DNA from: Bacillota bacterium
GTDB lineage: Bacteria; Bacillota; Clostridia; Lachnospirales; Lachnospiraceae
NCBI GenBank assembly: GCA_023415655.1
Contig: JAEZKD010000077.1
Location: forward strand, 1-26,969
Direction: 5' to 3'
Length of the DNA stretch: 26,969 nucleotides
Under the pieces are notes generated by a model that was not told the DNA's origin, did not search any database, and saw only the letters and a list, made by a program, of their open reading frames with translations. Positions 8,567 through 16,924 of this stretch are shown in pieces (position 1 is the first letter of the stretch; every line of letters starts with the position of its first letter). A program made the translations under genes and the position numbers.

Positions 8567-9724
8567 ATGGTGATTCGTCCGAAAGACACATTAAAGTTAG
8601 TTGGCATCCTTATTATGTGTTCTTGTGCAGTACTTATATGCACTCTATTTTTAAATTATAATATGGATTTGATACGTGTGAAAGAACTTATTACTAATCA
8701 GCACATCAGGGTTTTATATGATAATACTTTATTATCTGGAAAGGCAATCAGTGCAGTGGCTGGTGGGGTCCTGTTACTGACTACGGTTGTTATGTTATTC
8801 TTCTACATAAGACATTACATAGATGTTCATAAACCGGAGCTTGGGATATTAAAAGCAATCGGATACTCAAATATGAAAATCGCTAAGAGCTTTTGGATTT
8901 TTGGCTTGAGTGTTTTTGTGGGAACATCCATAGGTTTTGCATCTGCTTTTTTATTAATGCCTGTATTTTATAAAAATATGAATCATGAGGGGATACTACC
9001 TGATATACCAATTCATTTTAATCCTGTATTGGCTATTTATCTGATAATTCTTCCTACATTAGGATTTTCTCTTCTTTCAGTCTTATATAGCTATCGGAAG
9101 TTGTTGCTGCCATCTCTTGAACTGATACGAGGGTATATTAAGACTAAACCGAAAAAAAGAGCAAAGCAGGATAAAAATCATACTGAAAAGTCCTTTTTGC
9201 AGGAAATGAGAATAAGTACGGTAAGAAGTCGCTATTCGCTTGTTTTCTTTATTGTTTTTTCATCATTATGCTATGCATCAATTACTCAAATGTCACTTAG
9301 TGTTTTAGGAATTACTGGTAGAATGATGGCAGTAATGATTTTTATCATAGGAATAGTGCTTTCTTTTACCACTTTGTTTCTCGCAATTACTACTGTAATG
9401 AAGCAGAACACCAAAGAAATAGCAATAATGAGGGTATATGGTTATACTAACAAAGAATGTAAAGTTGCAATACTAAACGGCTATCGCCCAGTTGCCTATA
9501 TTGGTTTTTTTATTGGTACGGTATATGAATATATACTTCTTAAGGCAATGTTTTCAATGTTCTATAATCAGAGTGCAGTAGAAGTGCCGAAACATAAATT
9601 TAATTTTCCTGAATTTATTATTTCATTGATTTCTTTTGTATTTCTTTATGAAATTATCACAAGGGTTTATGCTGCTAAAATCAAAAAAATATCCCTGAAA
9701 GAGATTATGCTTAGTGAGGGGTAA
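8567..9724 (+). CDS. FtsX-family ABC permease, compact two-unit form
   Basis: This 385-residue membrane protein is the partner of the ATPase just upstream. It has about eight hydrophobic segments in two halves. Each half carries an FtsX signature at its coupling loop: PELGILKAIGYSN near residue 90 and EIAIMRVYGYTNKE near 285. The extracellular parts are short, unlike MacB proper, so this is the reduced class seen in peptide-resistance or bacteriocin-efflux systems of Firmicutes. GGTGAG at the end of the ATPase gene can act as its ribosome site, implying coupled translation. No sensor kinase, regulator or immunity gene lies nearby. A gene relic begins directly after its stop in the same frame. 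Confidence 0.8.
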   Translation: MVIRPKDTLKLVGILIMCSCAVLICTLFLNYNMDLIRVKELITNQHIRVLYDNTLLSGKAISAVAGGVLLLTTVVMLFFYIRHYIDVHKPELGILKAIGYSNMKIAKSFWIFGLSVFVGTSIGFASAFLLMPVFYKNMNHEGILPDIPIHFNPVLAIYLIILPTLGFSLLSVLYSYRKLLLPSLELIRGYIKTKPKKRAKQDKNHTEKSFLQEMRISTVRSRYSLVFFIVFSSLCYASITQMSLSVLGITGRMMAVMIFIIGIVLSFTTLFLAITTVMKQNTKEIAIMRVYGYTNKECKVAILNGYRPVAYIGFFIGTVYEYILLKAMFSMFYNQSAVEVPKHKFNFPEFIISLISFVFLYEIITRVYAAKIKKISLKEIMLSEG

Positions 9725-9895
9725 AAGCTCTATACGAATTATCCTTTTTCTGAGAGCTTTAGCGATACAATGGATTTAATAAAGACTCAGGGTGAAATGA
9801 CAAGAGCTTTCCTAAAAGATATTGTGATTGGATATGCGTTTACCATCGCAGCTTCCTTTACCTTAATTCGTAATGCATTGAAGGGGGAAAAATAG
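9725..9895 (+). pseudogene. 3' relic of a small membrane-protein gene
   Basis: From the permease stop codon (9722-9724) the same frame stays open for 56 codons to TAG at 9893. The peptide contains SESFSDTMDLIKTQGEMTRA and a membrane-helix-like segment DIVIGYAFTIAASFTL followed by a basic tail. It reads like the C-terminus of a membrane protein but has no start with a ribosome site; the ATG at 9770 would give only 41 residues. I read it as the end of a gene whose front was lost when the ABC pair arrived or by deletion. A genuine 41-residue membrane peptide cannot be excluded. Confidence 0.45.
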
Positions 9896-9925
9896 CAAAA
9901 AAAGTAAGGAAAGTCTGCCTATTCC

Positions 9926-9954
9926 TTTGCATTTTTATTTGGTGTGCATATAAT
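9926..9954 (+). promoter_or_regulatory. Promoter of the duplicated-domain gene
   Basis: TTTGCA (9926-9931), a 17-base spacer, then TATAAT (9949-9954), 31 bases before the ATG. Confidence 0.55.
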
Positions 9955-9984
9955 AATACAACAAATAAATAAAGGAAGTATAGA

Positions 9985-10605
9985 ATGGGTATTAATCAGC
10001 CAAATAATCATGCAAATAAAGTATCCTGTACTCAAAGAGGTGGATGTAATTGTAACCAAAGAAATTCAATTCGGGTATCGGATGCAGTCATTGATGAAAT
10101 AACGTCAGATTCAAGAAATTGGTTTGTTACGATCACATATAGAGATACACAAGGGTCAGGACGTGGACAGAATCAGACCGTACGACTTGTAGTATCAAGA
10201 GATACAAGAATTCTCGATGAAAATGGGAGAAACATTCCACCAAATAGCTTAGAAAGAGGAATGATTGTAGATGCAGTATTTTCTTCAGCATGGACAATGA
10301 GTATTCCACCACAAGCACAGGCATTTCAGATTCGTGTCGTATCAAGACCAAGAAGAAGTGATGTTACAGTAGGCAGAGTGGTACAAAATGATTGTAGAAA
10401 TCAATTTATCATGGTTCTTACGAATAACAATTCAAGAGTTCGTTTTAATGTTAATGCGGAAACAAGAATTGTAGGTCCATTTGGTATTCCACTTACCATA
10501 TGTGATTTAATACCAGGCTTACAGGTTCGTGTGGAACATGCAACCTTTATGACAGCTAGTATTCCTCCGCAGACGACAGCTTTTGTAATACAGGTCATTC
10601 ACTAA
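9985..10605 (+). CDS. Hypothetical protein with two similar beta-rich halves
   Basis: I do not recognise this family by name. The 206-residue protein has a short N-terminus with three Cys (GGCNCNQR around 19-26) and then two related halves. Half 1 (about 36-121) ends TMSIPPQAQAFQIRVV and half 2 (about 125-206) ends TASIPPQTTAFVIQVI. Both also share an RLVVSRDTRI / RFNVNAETRI strand and a loop with Pro and Leu, so an internal duplication is clear. The alternating pattern suggests small beta-barrels. There is no signal peptide or TM helix. It has its own promoter, AAGGAAG ribosome site and strong terminator, so it is a single-gene unit. Function unknown; DUF5666-like barrels are one possible comparison. 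Confidence 0.75.
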   Translation: MGINQPNNHANKVSCTQRGGCNCNQRNSIRVSDAVIDEITSDSRNWFVTITYRDTQGSGRGQNQTVRLVVSRDTRILDENGRNIPPNSLERGMIVDAVFSSAWTMSIPPQAQAFQIRVVSRPRRSDVTVGRVVQNDCRNQFIMVLTNNNSRVRFNVNAETRIVGPFGIPLTICDLIPGLQVRVEHATFMTASIPPQTTAFVIQVIH

Positions 10606-10680
10606 AGAATCCTTCGGCTGAAAAGGTAATAAAAAGTGCTGTTATGTTCTAAAAACTTTGTTGAGGTGAGTTGATATAGA

Positions 10681-10723
10681 AAAGACATTTGGACGCTTTC
10701 GGGCATTCAGATGTCTTTTTTTG
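10681..10723 (+). terminator. Strong intrinsic terminator
   Basis: AAAGACATTTGGACGC pairs with GGGCATTCAGATGTCTTT (G-U pairs and a small mismatch allowed), followed by a run of seven T. It ends the unit of the duplicated-domain protein. Confidence 0.8.
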
Positions 10724-10763
10724 TAGGAGGATGCTTAACAAAGTAGGATCTCTGAAAATAAAC

Positions 10764-10815
10764 TTTCGAAATTTCTCGAAAACTTTTAAATAATATATTG
10801 GATATTTTTCGAAAA
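10764..10815. promoter_or_regulatory. TCGAAA palindromes at the pullulanase promoter
   Basis: TTTCGAAA (10764-10771) and TTTTCGAAAA (10806-10815) are perfect palindromes, with an imperfect TTTCTCGAAAA copy at about 10773. The last lies between the -35-like and -10 elements, where a bound repressor would block transcription. LacI-family sugar regulators often use such CG-centred dyads, so operator function is a reasonable inference. Confidence 0.45.
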
Positions 10816-10826
10816 CATGGTAAAAT
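10798..10826 (+). promoter_or_regulatory. Candidate pullulanase promoter
   Basis: A TTGGAT -35-like element (10798-10803) and an extended -10 TGGTAAAAT ending at 10826 are 17 bases apart, 43 bases before the start codon. Confidence 0.45.
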
Positions 10827-10869
10827 TTAGTGGTAAGTTTATTACATCATACCAACACGGGAGGTTTTT

Positions 10870-13800
10870 ATGAAAAGAAAGATGATGGAAAAACTGCTGT
10901 CGCTAATCATGGTGTTTACAATGCTTGTTTCTATCGTTACGGCGTTACCAGAAAACAAGCTTGTCGCTGATGCAGCAGAGAACTCAACACTGATTGTACA
11001 CTATCAACGTACGGATGGAGATTACACAGGATGGAATCTATGGGTATGGAACGATGGTGAAGCTGGAAGAGAGATTAAGTTTTCAGATGAAGATGATTTT
11101 GGGAAAATAGGTATCTTTCAAATCAGTAAGGAAGTTGAGAATTTTGGATTCATTGTACGACTCAATGAATGGGAGATGAAAGACATTGAAGTGGACCGAT
11201 TTGCTACTTGTGTGAATGGAGTGGCAGAAATTTGGGTCACAGAAGGCCAAGAGGAGATTAAAACCCAAGCTCCTGCTGGATATTCGGCCTACGATATGGA
11301 AGCTGCAAAGCAAGAAAAGGTGAAGGAAGCGACAAGTGAAGGTGGTTTGAAGGTAACACTTCACTATCATCGTTTTGACTCTTATGATGGATGGAATCTT
11401 TGGGTATGGCCAAAAGATGGAGAAGGAACTTCATATGAGTTTCAAGGGGAGGATGAATACGGGAAGTACTTAACGGTATCGGTTCCAGAGGATACCAGTG
11501 AGCTTGGCTTTATAGTAAGACTGAATGACTGGGATGCAAAGGATACCGATGCCGATCGTTTTTTTGATTTGAAGAATGCAGAAAAAGACAGCAACGGAGC
11601 AATACATATTTACTTACTACAAAATGATGTAAATGTTTATGCAAAACGAGAAGAGGTTGATTTATCACCAAAATTTTTACAGGCATATTTTCCACACAAT
11701 AAGGAAATTGTCATTCAGACAACGGTTCCCTTTGATACTTCTGATGAGTCTATCAAGGAAAAGTTTCAAGTACTCGACGAGAACCAAGTGTCATATCCAA
11801 TCATGAAGATTTGGTCCAGGGACTTAGGTGTTGTAAATACAGCTTCGATTATTATGGAGGAGAAGCTACCACTTTCACATTCCTATACTGTTACACTAGA
11901 AGGCTATGGAGAGATAGTTGTCAGTATGGGACAAGCGTTTGATACGGAAGAATTCACCAGTGAATTCACTTATACTGGAGATGATCTTGGTATGACCTAT
12001 ACCAAGGAACAGACCAAATTACGTGTCTGGGCTCCAACTGCTGCCAAGGTAAATGTCAATCTTTACTCCAAAGGAGAGGGAGATAATCTGATTGAAAGTA
12101 AGCCAATGACTAAGGATATCAATGGAACCTGGGTGATTACACTGACTGGAGATTATCAGGGAGTGTATTATACCTATTCAGTTACGGTAGGACAGGAAAC
12201 GAATGAAGCTGTGGATCCATATGCAAGAACCACTGGTGTCAATGGAGATCGAGGTATGATTCTTGATTTGAAGGCTACGAATCCTGAGGGCTTTGAGGCA
12301 GATCAAAAACCAGAATTTGTTCAAACTACGGATGCTATTATTTATGAACTGCACGTTCGAGATCTGACCAGTGATTCAGAATCTAATAGTAGCTATCCTG
12401 GTAAATTCTTAGCCTTTACCGAGACTGGAACCAAGAATTCCAAAGGGCTTTCCACAGGACTTGATCATATGAAGGAGTTAGGGATTACACATGTGCATCT
12501 GCTTCCTTCTTATGATTTTGCTACTGTTGACGAGAGTAAATTAGACTCCAATCAGTTTAATTGGGGATATGATCCTAAGAATTATAACGTACCGGAAGGT
12601 TCTTATTCTTCGAATCCTTTTGAGGGAGAAGTTCGTGTGAAGGAATTTAAGCAGATGGTACAGTCTCTTCATGCGAATGGAATCCGTGTTGTAATGGATG
12701 TTGTATATAATCATACTTATTCTGCAGTGGATTCTAATTTTAATAAGATCGTACCAGATTACTATTATCGTAAGGATGGAGATACCTTCTCCAATGCCTC
12801 AGGGTGTGGCAATGAAACAGCCTCAGAACGTGCAATGATGCGTAAATTTATCATTGATTCTGTCGTTTATTGGGCAACCGAGTATCATATCGATGGGTTC
12901 CGTTTTGATTTGATGGGAATTCATGATATTGAGACAATGAATGCTGTGAGAGAGGCACTAGATAAGGTGGATCCAACGATTCTTATCTATGGTGAGGGCT
13001 GGACAGCAAGTACCTCCACCCTAGCTGAATCAAAACGTGCCTTGAAAAAATTCACCTATAAGCTAAATCGTATAGCAGCATTTAGTGACGATATACGTGA
13101 TGGTATCAAAGGAAGTGTATTTAATGCCTTAGAAAAGGGATTTGCAACTGGTGCAACAAATCTAGAAGAGAGCATTAAATTCGGTGTAGTAGCGGCAACA
13201 AATCATAGTCAGGTGGATTACTCTAAGGTGAATTATAGTAAGGAATTCTGGGCTGGCGAACCAGGTCAAAGCATTAATTATGCCTCTGCACATGACAATA
13301 TGACACTTTGGGATAAGATCAATACTTCGAATGCAGAAAATTCTTATGAAGATAAAGTTGCAATGAATAATTTATCAGCTGCAATTGTATTAACGTCTCA
13401 AGGAATTCCATTCTTTCAAGCAGGAGAAGAGATGCTTCGAACGAAACCAAGTGCAACGGTAGAGGGGGCATTTGATGAAAACAGTTATAAATCGCCTGAT
13501 TCTACTAATAGCTTAAAGTGGGGAAATAAAGAAAATGTCTCTGAGGTAGTTTCCTACTACCAAGGACTGATTGCTTTCCGTAAATCACATGCTTCGTTAC
13601 GTATGACAACGACCGAAGAAATCAATCAATATCTGTCTTTTTTTGATACTGGACATGAGAATGTTGTGGCTTATACGATTGATGCAGCTGCTGACCGTGT
13701 AAATAATGAGCGTCTGTGCATTATCTACAATGCAAATACTGAACCAATCAATGTAACGATACCAGATGGGAATTGGGGTGTCTACATCAATAAGGAAATA

Positions 13801-14058
13801 GCGGGAACCAATGAAATTGCAACAATTGACAATGGTAGTGCTACGGTAGATGGAATCTCTTGTATGGTTTTGGTGCAAAAAACAATTCCATCCAATGATT
13901 CAGATACGTCTATTGAAAACTCACCAGCAGTTGAAGCGGTAAATGCTTCGGTAAAGGATGATCAGGTTAAAACTGCGATTATTATCCTAAGTATTGTATT
14001 AGTATTATTAATTGTTGGAATCATCATAATTATGAAGCTTCGCAAGAAAAAACAATAA
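10870..14058 (+). CDS. pulA: Type I pullulanase, secreted and membrane-anchored
   Basis: This 1062-residue enzyme cleaves alpha-1,6 branches of pullulan, amylopectin or glycogen outside the cell. In order it has a signal peptide (1 to about 36, cleavage near ADAAEN), two tandem PUD/CBM41-type starch-binding domains (about 40-125 and 157-250, both with GWNLWVW and GFIVRLN motifs), a linker domain, CBM48 (about 365-455, LRVWAPTAAKVNVNLY), the GH13 catalytic barrel (about 490-930) and a C-terminal membrane helix (about 1035-1056) ending in a basic KLRKKKQ tail. The pullulanase signature NWGYDP is present. The nucleophile is Asp680 (GFRFDLMG), the acid/base Glu709 (YGEGW) and the third Asp809 (SAHDNM). 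GGGAGG precedes the ATG. Anchoring by a helix rather than a sortase motif keeps it on the cell surface. Confidence 0.95.
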   Translation: MKRKMMEKLLSLIMVFTMLVSIVTALPENKLVADAAENSTLIVHYQRTDGDYTGWNLWVWNDGEAGREIKFSDEDDFGKIGIFQISKEVENFGFIVRLNEWEMKDIEVDRFATCVNGVAEIWVTEGQEEIKTQAPAGYSAYDMEAAKQEKVKEATSEGGLKVTLHYHRFDSYDGWNLWVWPKDGEGTSYEFQGEDEYGKYLTVSVPEDTSELGFIVRLNDWDAKDTDADRFFDLKNAEKDSNGAIHIYLLQNDVNVYAKREEVDLSPKFLQAYFPHNKEIVIQTTVPFDTSDESIKEKFQVLDENQVSYPIMKIWSRDLGVVNTASIIMEEKLPLSHSYTVTLEGYGEIVVSMGQAFDTEEFTSEFTYTGDDLGMTYTKEQTKLRVWAPTAAKVNVNLYSKGEGDNLIESKPMTKDINGTWVITLTGDYQGVYYTYSVTVGQETNEAVDPYARTTGVNGDRGMILDLKATNPEGFEADQKPEFVQTTDAIIYELHVRDLTSDSESNSSYPGKFLAFTETGTKNSKGLSTGLDHMKELGITHVHLLPSYDFATVDESKLDSNQFNWGYDPKNYNVPEGSYSSNPFEGEVRVKEFKQMVQSLHANGIRVVMDVVYNHTYSAVDSNFNKIVPDYYYRKDGDTFSNASGCGNETASERAMMRKFIIDSVVYWATEYHIDGFRFDLMGIHDIETMNAVREALDKVDPTILIYGEGWTASTSTLAESKRALKKFTYKLNRIAAFSDDIRDGIKGSVFNALEKGFATGATNLEESIKFGVVAATNHSQVDYSKVNYSKEFWAGEPGQSINYASAHDNMTLWDKINTSNAENSYEDKVAMNNLSAAIVLTSQGIPFFQAGEEMLRTKPSATVEGAFDENSYKSPDSTNSLKWGNKENVSEVVSYYQGLIAFRKSHASLRMTTTEEINQYLSFFDTGHENVVAYTIDAAADRVNNERLCIIYNANTEPINVTIPDGNWGVYINKEIAGTNEIATIDNGSATVDGISCMVLVQKTIPSNDSDTSIENSPAVEAVNASVKDDQVKTAIIILSIVLVLLIVGIIIIMKLRKKKQ

Positions 14059-14071
14059 TCAAAAGAAAGAT

Positions 14072-14108
14072 AAAAAAGCGCATAATTAAATTAATTATGC
14101 GCTTTTTT
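14072..14108. terminator. Bidirectional terminator shared by pulA and trpB
   Basis: GCGCATAATTAA (14078-14089) pairs perfectly with TTAATTATGCGC (14091-14102), flanked by six A on the left and six T on the right. It can therefore terminate both converging transcripts. Confidence 0.9.
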
Positions 14109-14130
14109 ACATGTTCAAAATAAGAAGTTT

Positions 14131-15345
14131 CTAGAAAAATTGCTCACCAAGACCGTAATGTTCAACGACATAGTCAATGTCTTTGTCACCACGACCACTG
14201 AGTGACACAAGGATGGAGCCTTGCTTCATTTCCTTTGCACGTTTCATAGCATATGCAACAGCATGAGAGCTTTCAATGGCTGGGATGATACCTTCGAAAC
14301 GAGATAGCTTAAAGAAAGCATTCATTGCTTCTTCATCATCAATGACATCGTATTGTATACGGCCAAGATCACGTAAGAATGCATGCTCTGGACCAACGGA
14401 TGGATAATCAAGTCCACTTGCGATGGAGTAGACAGGTGCTGGTTCTCCATTTTCATCCTTTAACATAATACTTTCAAAGCCATGCATCACTCCCTTTTCA
14501 CCATATGTCATGGAAGCAGCATGATCACCTAGTGTCTTACCACGGCCAAGAGGTTCGATACCAACGATTTCCACTGGATCTTCTAAGAATGGAATGAACA
14601 TACCAGCTGCATTACTACCACCACCAACACAGGCACAGACTACATCAGGTAAGAATCCTGTCATTTCTTTGAATTGATCTTTTGCTTCATATCCTATGAC
14701 AGATTGGAAATCACGAACCATCAATGGAAATGGGTGTGGACCTAGTGCAGAACCAATGCAGTAAATGGAATCTTTATAGTTTTTTGCGTAAGATTCAAAT
14801 GCAGAATCTACCGCTTCCTTTAATGTTTTTAACCCATGAGTAACTGGTACAACTTTCGCTCCAAGAATTTTCATTCGTGTCACATTGGGTGCTTGTTTGG
14901 CGATATCAACTTCGCCCATATGTATCTCACATTCTAATCCGAAGAAGGCAGCAGCAGTAGCTAATGCAACCCCATGCTGGCCAGCACCTGTTTCTGCAAT
15001 CAAGCGTTTTTTACCCATGAACTTAGCTAAGAGACCTTCCCCCATACAGTGATTTAGCTTATGCGCTCCTGTATGATTGAGATCTTCACGTTTTAGATAA
15101 ATTTGACAATTACCGATTTCTCTGCTCAATCGTTCACAGTGATAAACTGGGGTAGGACGACCTTGGAATTCTTTACGGATTCGTCGTAATTCACTGATAA
15201 ATTGAGATGAATGACATATGGTCTGATAGGCATCTGTGATTTCTTCAAATGCTTGTTCTAATTCATTGGATAGATAAGCACCACCATATGGCCCGAATCT
15301 TCCGTTTTTATCAGGATAATTCTTAAGGTAAGTTCTATAATCCAT
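14131..15345 (-). CDS. trpB: Tryptophan synthase beta chain (orphan)
   Basis: This 404-residue PLP enzyme joins indole and serine to make tryptophan. The N-terminus with GRFGPYGGAYL, the Schiff-base lysine Lys96 in KREDLNHTGAHKLNH, catalytic Glu118 in AETGAGQHG, the phosphate cup GGGSN at 241-245, and the C-terminal SGRGDKD are all TrpB1 features. AAAGGAG precedes the ATG. No trpA or other trp gene is near, so it is outside a trp operon. Some normally strict positions differ: LNH where INN is usual after the lysine, MGEG for LGQA, and SALGPHPFP. It may work with a distant TrpA or act alone to salvage indole or on a related substrate. Assignment to the TrpB fold is certain; the exact reaction is less so. 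Confidence 0.9.
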   Translation of the reverse strand: MDYRTYLKNYPDKNGRFGPYGGAYLSNELEQAFEEITDAYQTICHSSQFISELRRIRKEFQGRPTPVYHCERLSREIGNCQIYLKREDLNHTGAHKLNHCMGEGLLAKFMGKKRLIAETGAGQHGVALATAAAFFGLECEIHMGEVDIAKQAPNVTRMKILGAKVVPVTHGLKTLKEAVDSAFESYAKNYKDSIYCIGSALGPHPFPLMVRDFQSVIGYEAKDQFKEMTGFLPDVVCACVGGGSNAAGMFIPFLEDPVEIVGIEPLGRGKTLGDHAASMTYGEKGVMHGFESIMLKDENGEPAPVYSIASGLDYPSVGPEHAFLRDLGRIQYDVIDDEEAMNAFFKLSRFEGIIPAIESSHAVAYAMKRAKEMKQGSILVSLSGRGDKDIDYVVEHYGLGEQFF

Positions 15346-15378
15346 AATAATCTCTCCTTTGGAATTGAAATTTAATAT

Positions 15379-15407
15379 ATTTTAACAAAGTAAAGAGGAA
15401 AAGTAAA
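15379..15407 (-). promoter_or_regulatory. trpB promoter
   Basis: On the minus strand TTTACT (15407-15402), a 17-base spacer ending TGT, then TAAAAT (15384-15379) form a good promoter 34 bases before the trpB ATG. I see no T-box or trp leader peptide in the short leader. Confidence 0.55.
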
Positions 15408-15452
15408 GTAGAGAAGAAACATTCCTTTTTTACGAAAGAAAAAACACAAGCA

Positions 15453-15481
15453 TTGACTTTTTAATCCTCTTAAGGTATGAT
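15453..15481 (+). promoter_or_regulatory. yaaA-bcp promoter
   Basis: TTGACT (15453-15458), a 17-base spacer, then TATGAT (15476-15481) are close to consensus and 54 bases before the start. Confidence 0.65.
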
Positions 15482-15534
15482 ACGATGTTTTAGAATGATA
15501 ATTTTGATCAGTGAGACAATGGAGAAAAATAGAA

Positions 15535-16296
15535 ATGCCAATGAAAATAATCATATCACCAGCGAAGAAGATGGTGGAAAATACGGATGATTTTAAAATT
15601 GAGAGTTTACCTGCGTTATTAACACGTGCAATTGAGATATTGACATACTTAAAACATTTAGATTATGATAACCTTAAGCAACTTTGGAAATGTAACGATG
15701 AACTTGCGAAGTTAAATTATGAACGAGTTCAGAACATGGAACTTACTAAGTTGTTAACACCAGCGATCGTAGCTTATCAGGGGATTCAATATCAATATAT
15801 GGCACCACAGGTGATGGAGAAAGAGGAGCTAGAGTATCTTTCCAGTCATCTATGTATCCTATCTGCATTGTATGGAGTATTACGTCCGTTTGACGGTGTT
15901 ACCCCATATCGTCTTGAGATGCAGGCAAAGGCTTCAATTTCACAAGCAAAGGACTTGTATGAGTATTGGGGAAGTCAGATCTATGATATCGTAAGTAAAG
16001 ATACGAATTTAATCATTAATCTTGCTTCCAAAGAGTATTCAAAGTGTATTGAACGCTATTTGACCAAGGAGGTGTCTTTGGTTACGTGTGTTTTTGGTGA
16101 GCTAGTGGATGGAAAAGTGAAAGAAAAAGGAACCTATGCCAAAATGGCAAGAGGTGAGATGGTTCGATATATGGCTGAGAATAAGGTAGAATCGTTAGAA
16201 CAGTTAAAAGAGTTTCATCGATTAGGCTACCGTTACCATAAAGAAGTGTCGAATGAGAAAACGATGATTTTTATAAAGGAGGATTCAAATGGTTGA
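15535..16296 (+). CDS. yaaA: Peroxide stress protein YaaA
   Basis: This 253-residue protein is a clear YaaA (DUF328/UPF0246) member: it starts MPMKIIISPAKKM and contains LKHLDYDNLKQLWKCND, ALYGVLRPFDGVTPYRLEM, NLASKEYSK and the C-terminal FHRLGYRYHKEVS. In Escherichia coli YaaA limits free iron during peroxide stress, and its fold binds DNA. The frame opens earlier with a GTG at 15511, but GGAG at 15521 fits an ATG at 15535 (ten bases) and the protein start matches the family. Its last eight bases overlap the peroxiredoxin gene, so the two are translationally coupled. Confidence 0.9.
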   Translation: MPMKIIISPAKKMVENTDDFKIESLPALLTRAIEILTYLKHLDYDNLKQLWKCNDELAKLNYERVQNMELTKLLTPAIVAYQGIQYQYMAPQVMEKEELEYLSSHLCILSALYGVLRPFDGVTPYRLEMQAKASISQAKDLYEYWGSQIYDIVSKDTNLIINLASKEYSKCIERYLTKEVSLVTCVFGELVDGKVKEKGTYAKMARGEMVRYMAENKVESLEQLKEFHRLGYRYHKEVSNEKTMIFIKEDSNG

Positions 16297-16747
16297 AGTT
16301 GGAAAGAAAGCACCAGAGTTTACATTATTAAATCAAAATGGAGAAGAAGTATCTTTATCAGACTTTCGTGGAAAGAAAGTAGTATTGTATTTTTATCCAA
16401 AGGACTCTACACCGGGATGTACCACACAGGCTTGCTCTTACGCAGAAGCTTATCCAGAATTTGTAGAGAAAAATACGGTAGTGATTGGCATTAGCAAGGA
16501 TAGTGTAGCATCTCATCAGAAGTTTATCTCTAAGTATGAGCTTCCATTTATCTTGTTATCGGATCCGGACCTAAAGGCAATCACAGCTTACGACGTTTGG
16601 AAGGAAAAGAACATGTATGGTAAGCTAACCATGGGAGTAGTAAGAAGCTCCTTCTTAATTGATGAAGAAGGAATCTTAGTAAAAGCATCGTTGAAGGTGA
16701 AACCAAGTGACGATGCAAAGGATATGCTAGCTGAAATAAGTAAATAG
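16289..16747 (+). CDS. bcp: Thiol peroxidase of the PrxQ/Bcp type
   Basis: This 152-residue cytoplasmic peroxiredoxin reduces H2O2 and organic peroxides using thioredoxin. The active-site motif YPKDSTPGCTTQAC gives the peroxidatic Cys44 and, five residues later, the resolving Cys49, the hallmark of atypical 2-Cys PrxQ enzymes. Length and the C-terminal FLIDEEG strand fit the family. AAAGGAGG inside the end of yaaA is its ribosome site and the genes overlap by eight bases, so YaaA and this enzyme are made together: one limits free iron and the other removes peroxide. Confidence 0.93.
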   Translation: MVEVGKKAPEFTLLNQNGEEVSLSDFRGKKVVLYFYPKDSTPGCTTQACSYAEAYPEFVEKNTVVIGISKDSVASHQKFISKYELPFILLSDPDLKAITAYDVWKEKNMYGKLTMGVVRSSFLIDEEGILVKASLKVKPSDDAKDMLAEISK

Positions 16748-16748
16748 T

Positions 16749-16786
16749 GAAACAAAAAAGTGAATCATATAGTTCTGTTTCTTTTT
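16749..16786 (+). terminator. Weak terminator after bcp
   Basis: GAAACA (16749-16754) can pair with TGTTTC (16776-16781), followed by five T. The loop is long, so this is tentative. Confidence 0.4.
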
Positions 16787-16860
16787 ATACATGCTAGTAA
16801 ACTAAAATAATACAAAATATAATAGAATCATACAATTGCTCCGTCATAACTACATTGGTC

Positions 16861-16889
16861 TTTACACTAACTTTACTGTTGAGTATAAT
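16861..16889 (+). promoter_or_regulatory. Promoter of the TRIC-family gene
   Basis: TTTACA (16861-16866), a 17-base spacer, then TATAAT (16884-16889) lie 35 bases before the chosen start. Confidence 0.65.
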
Positions 16890-16924
16890 AGTATTATAAG
16901 TTAATAGTAAAGGACATGGTAGAT

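Noticed and set aside
15346..15452. T-box or trp leader for orphan trpB
   Set aside because: The leader between promoter and start is only about 30 bases, with no T-box sequence, Trp codon run or hairpin pair.
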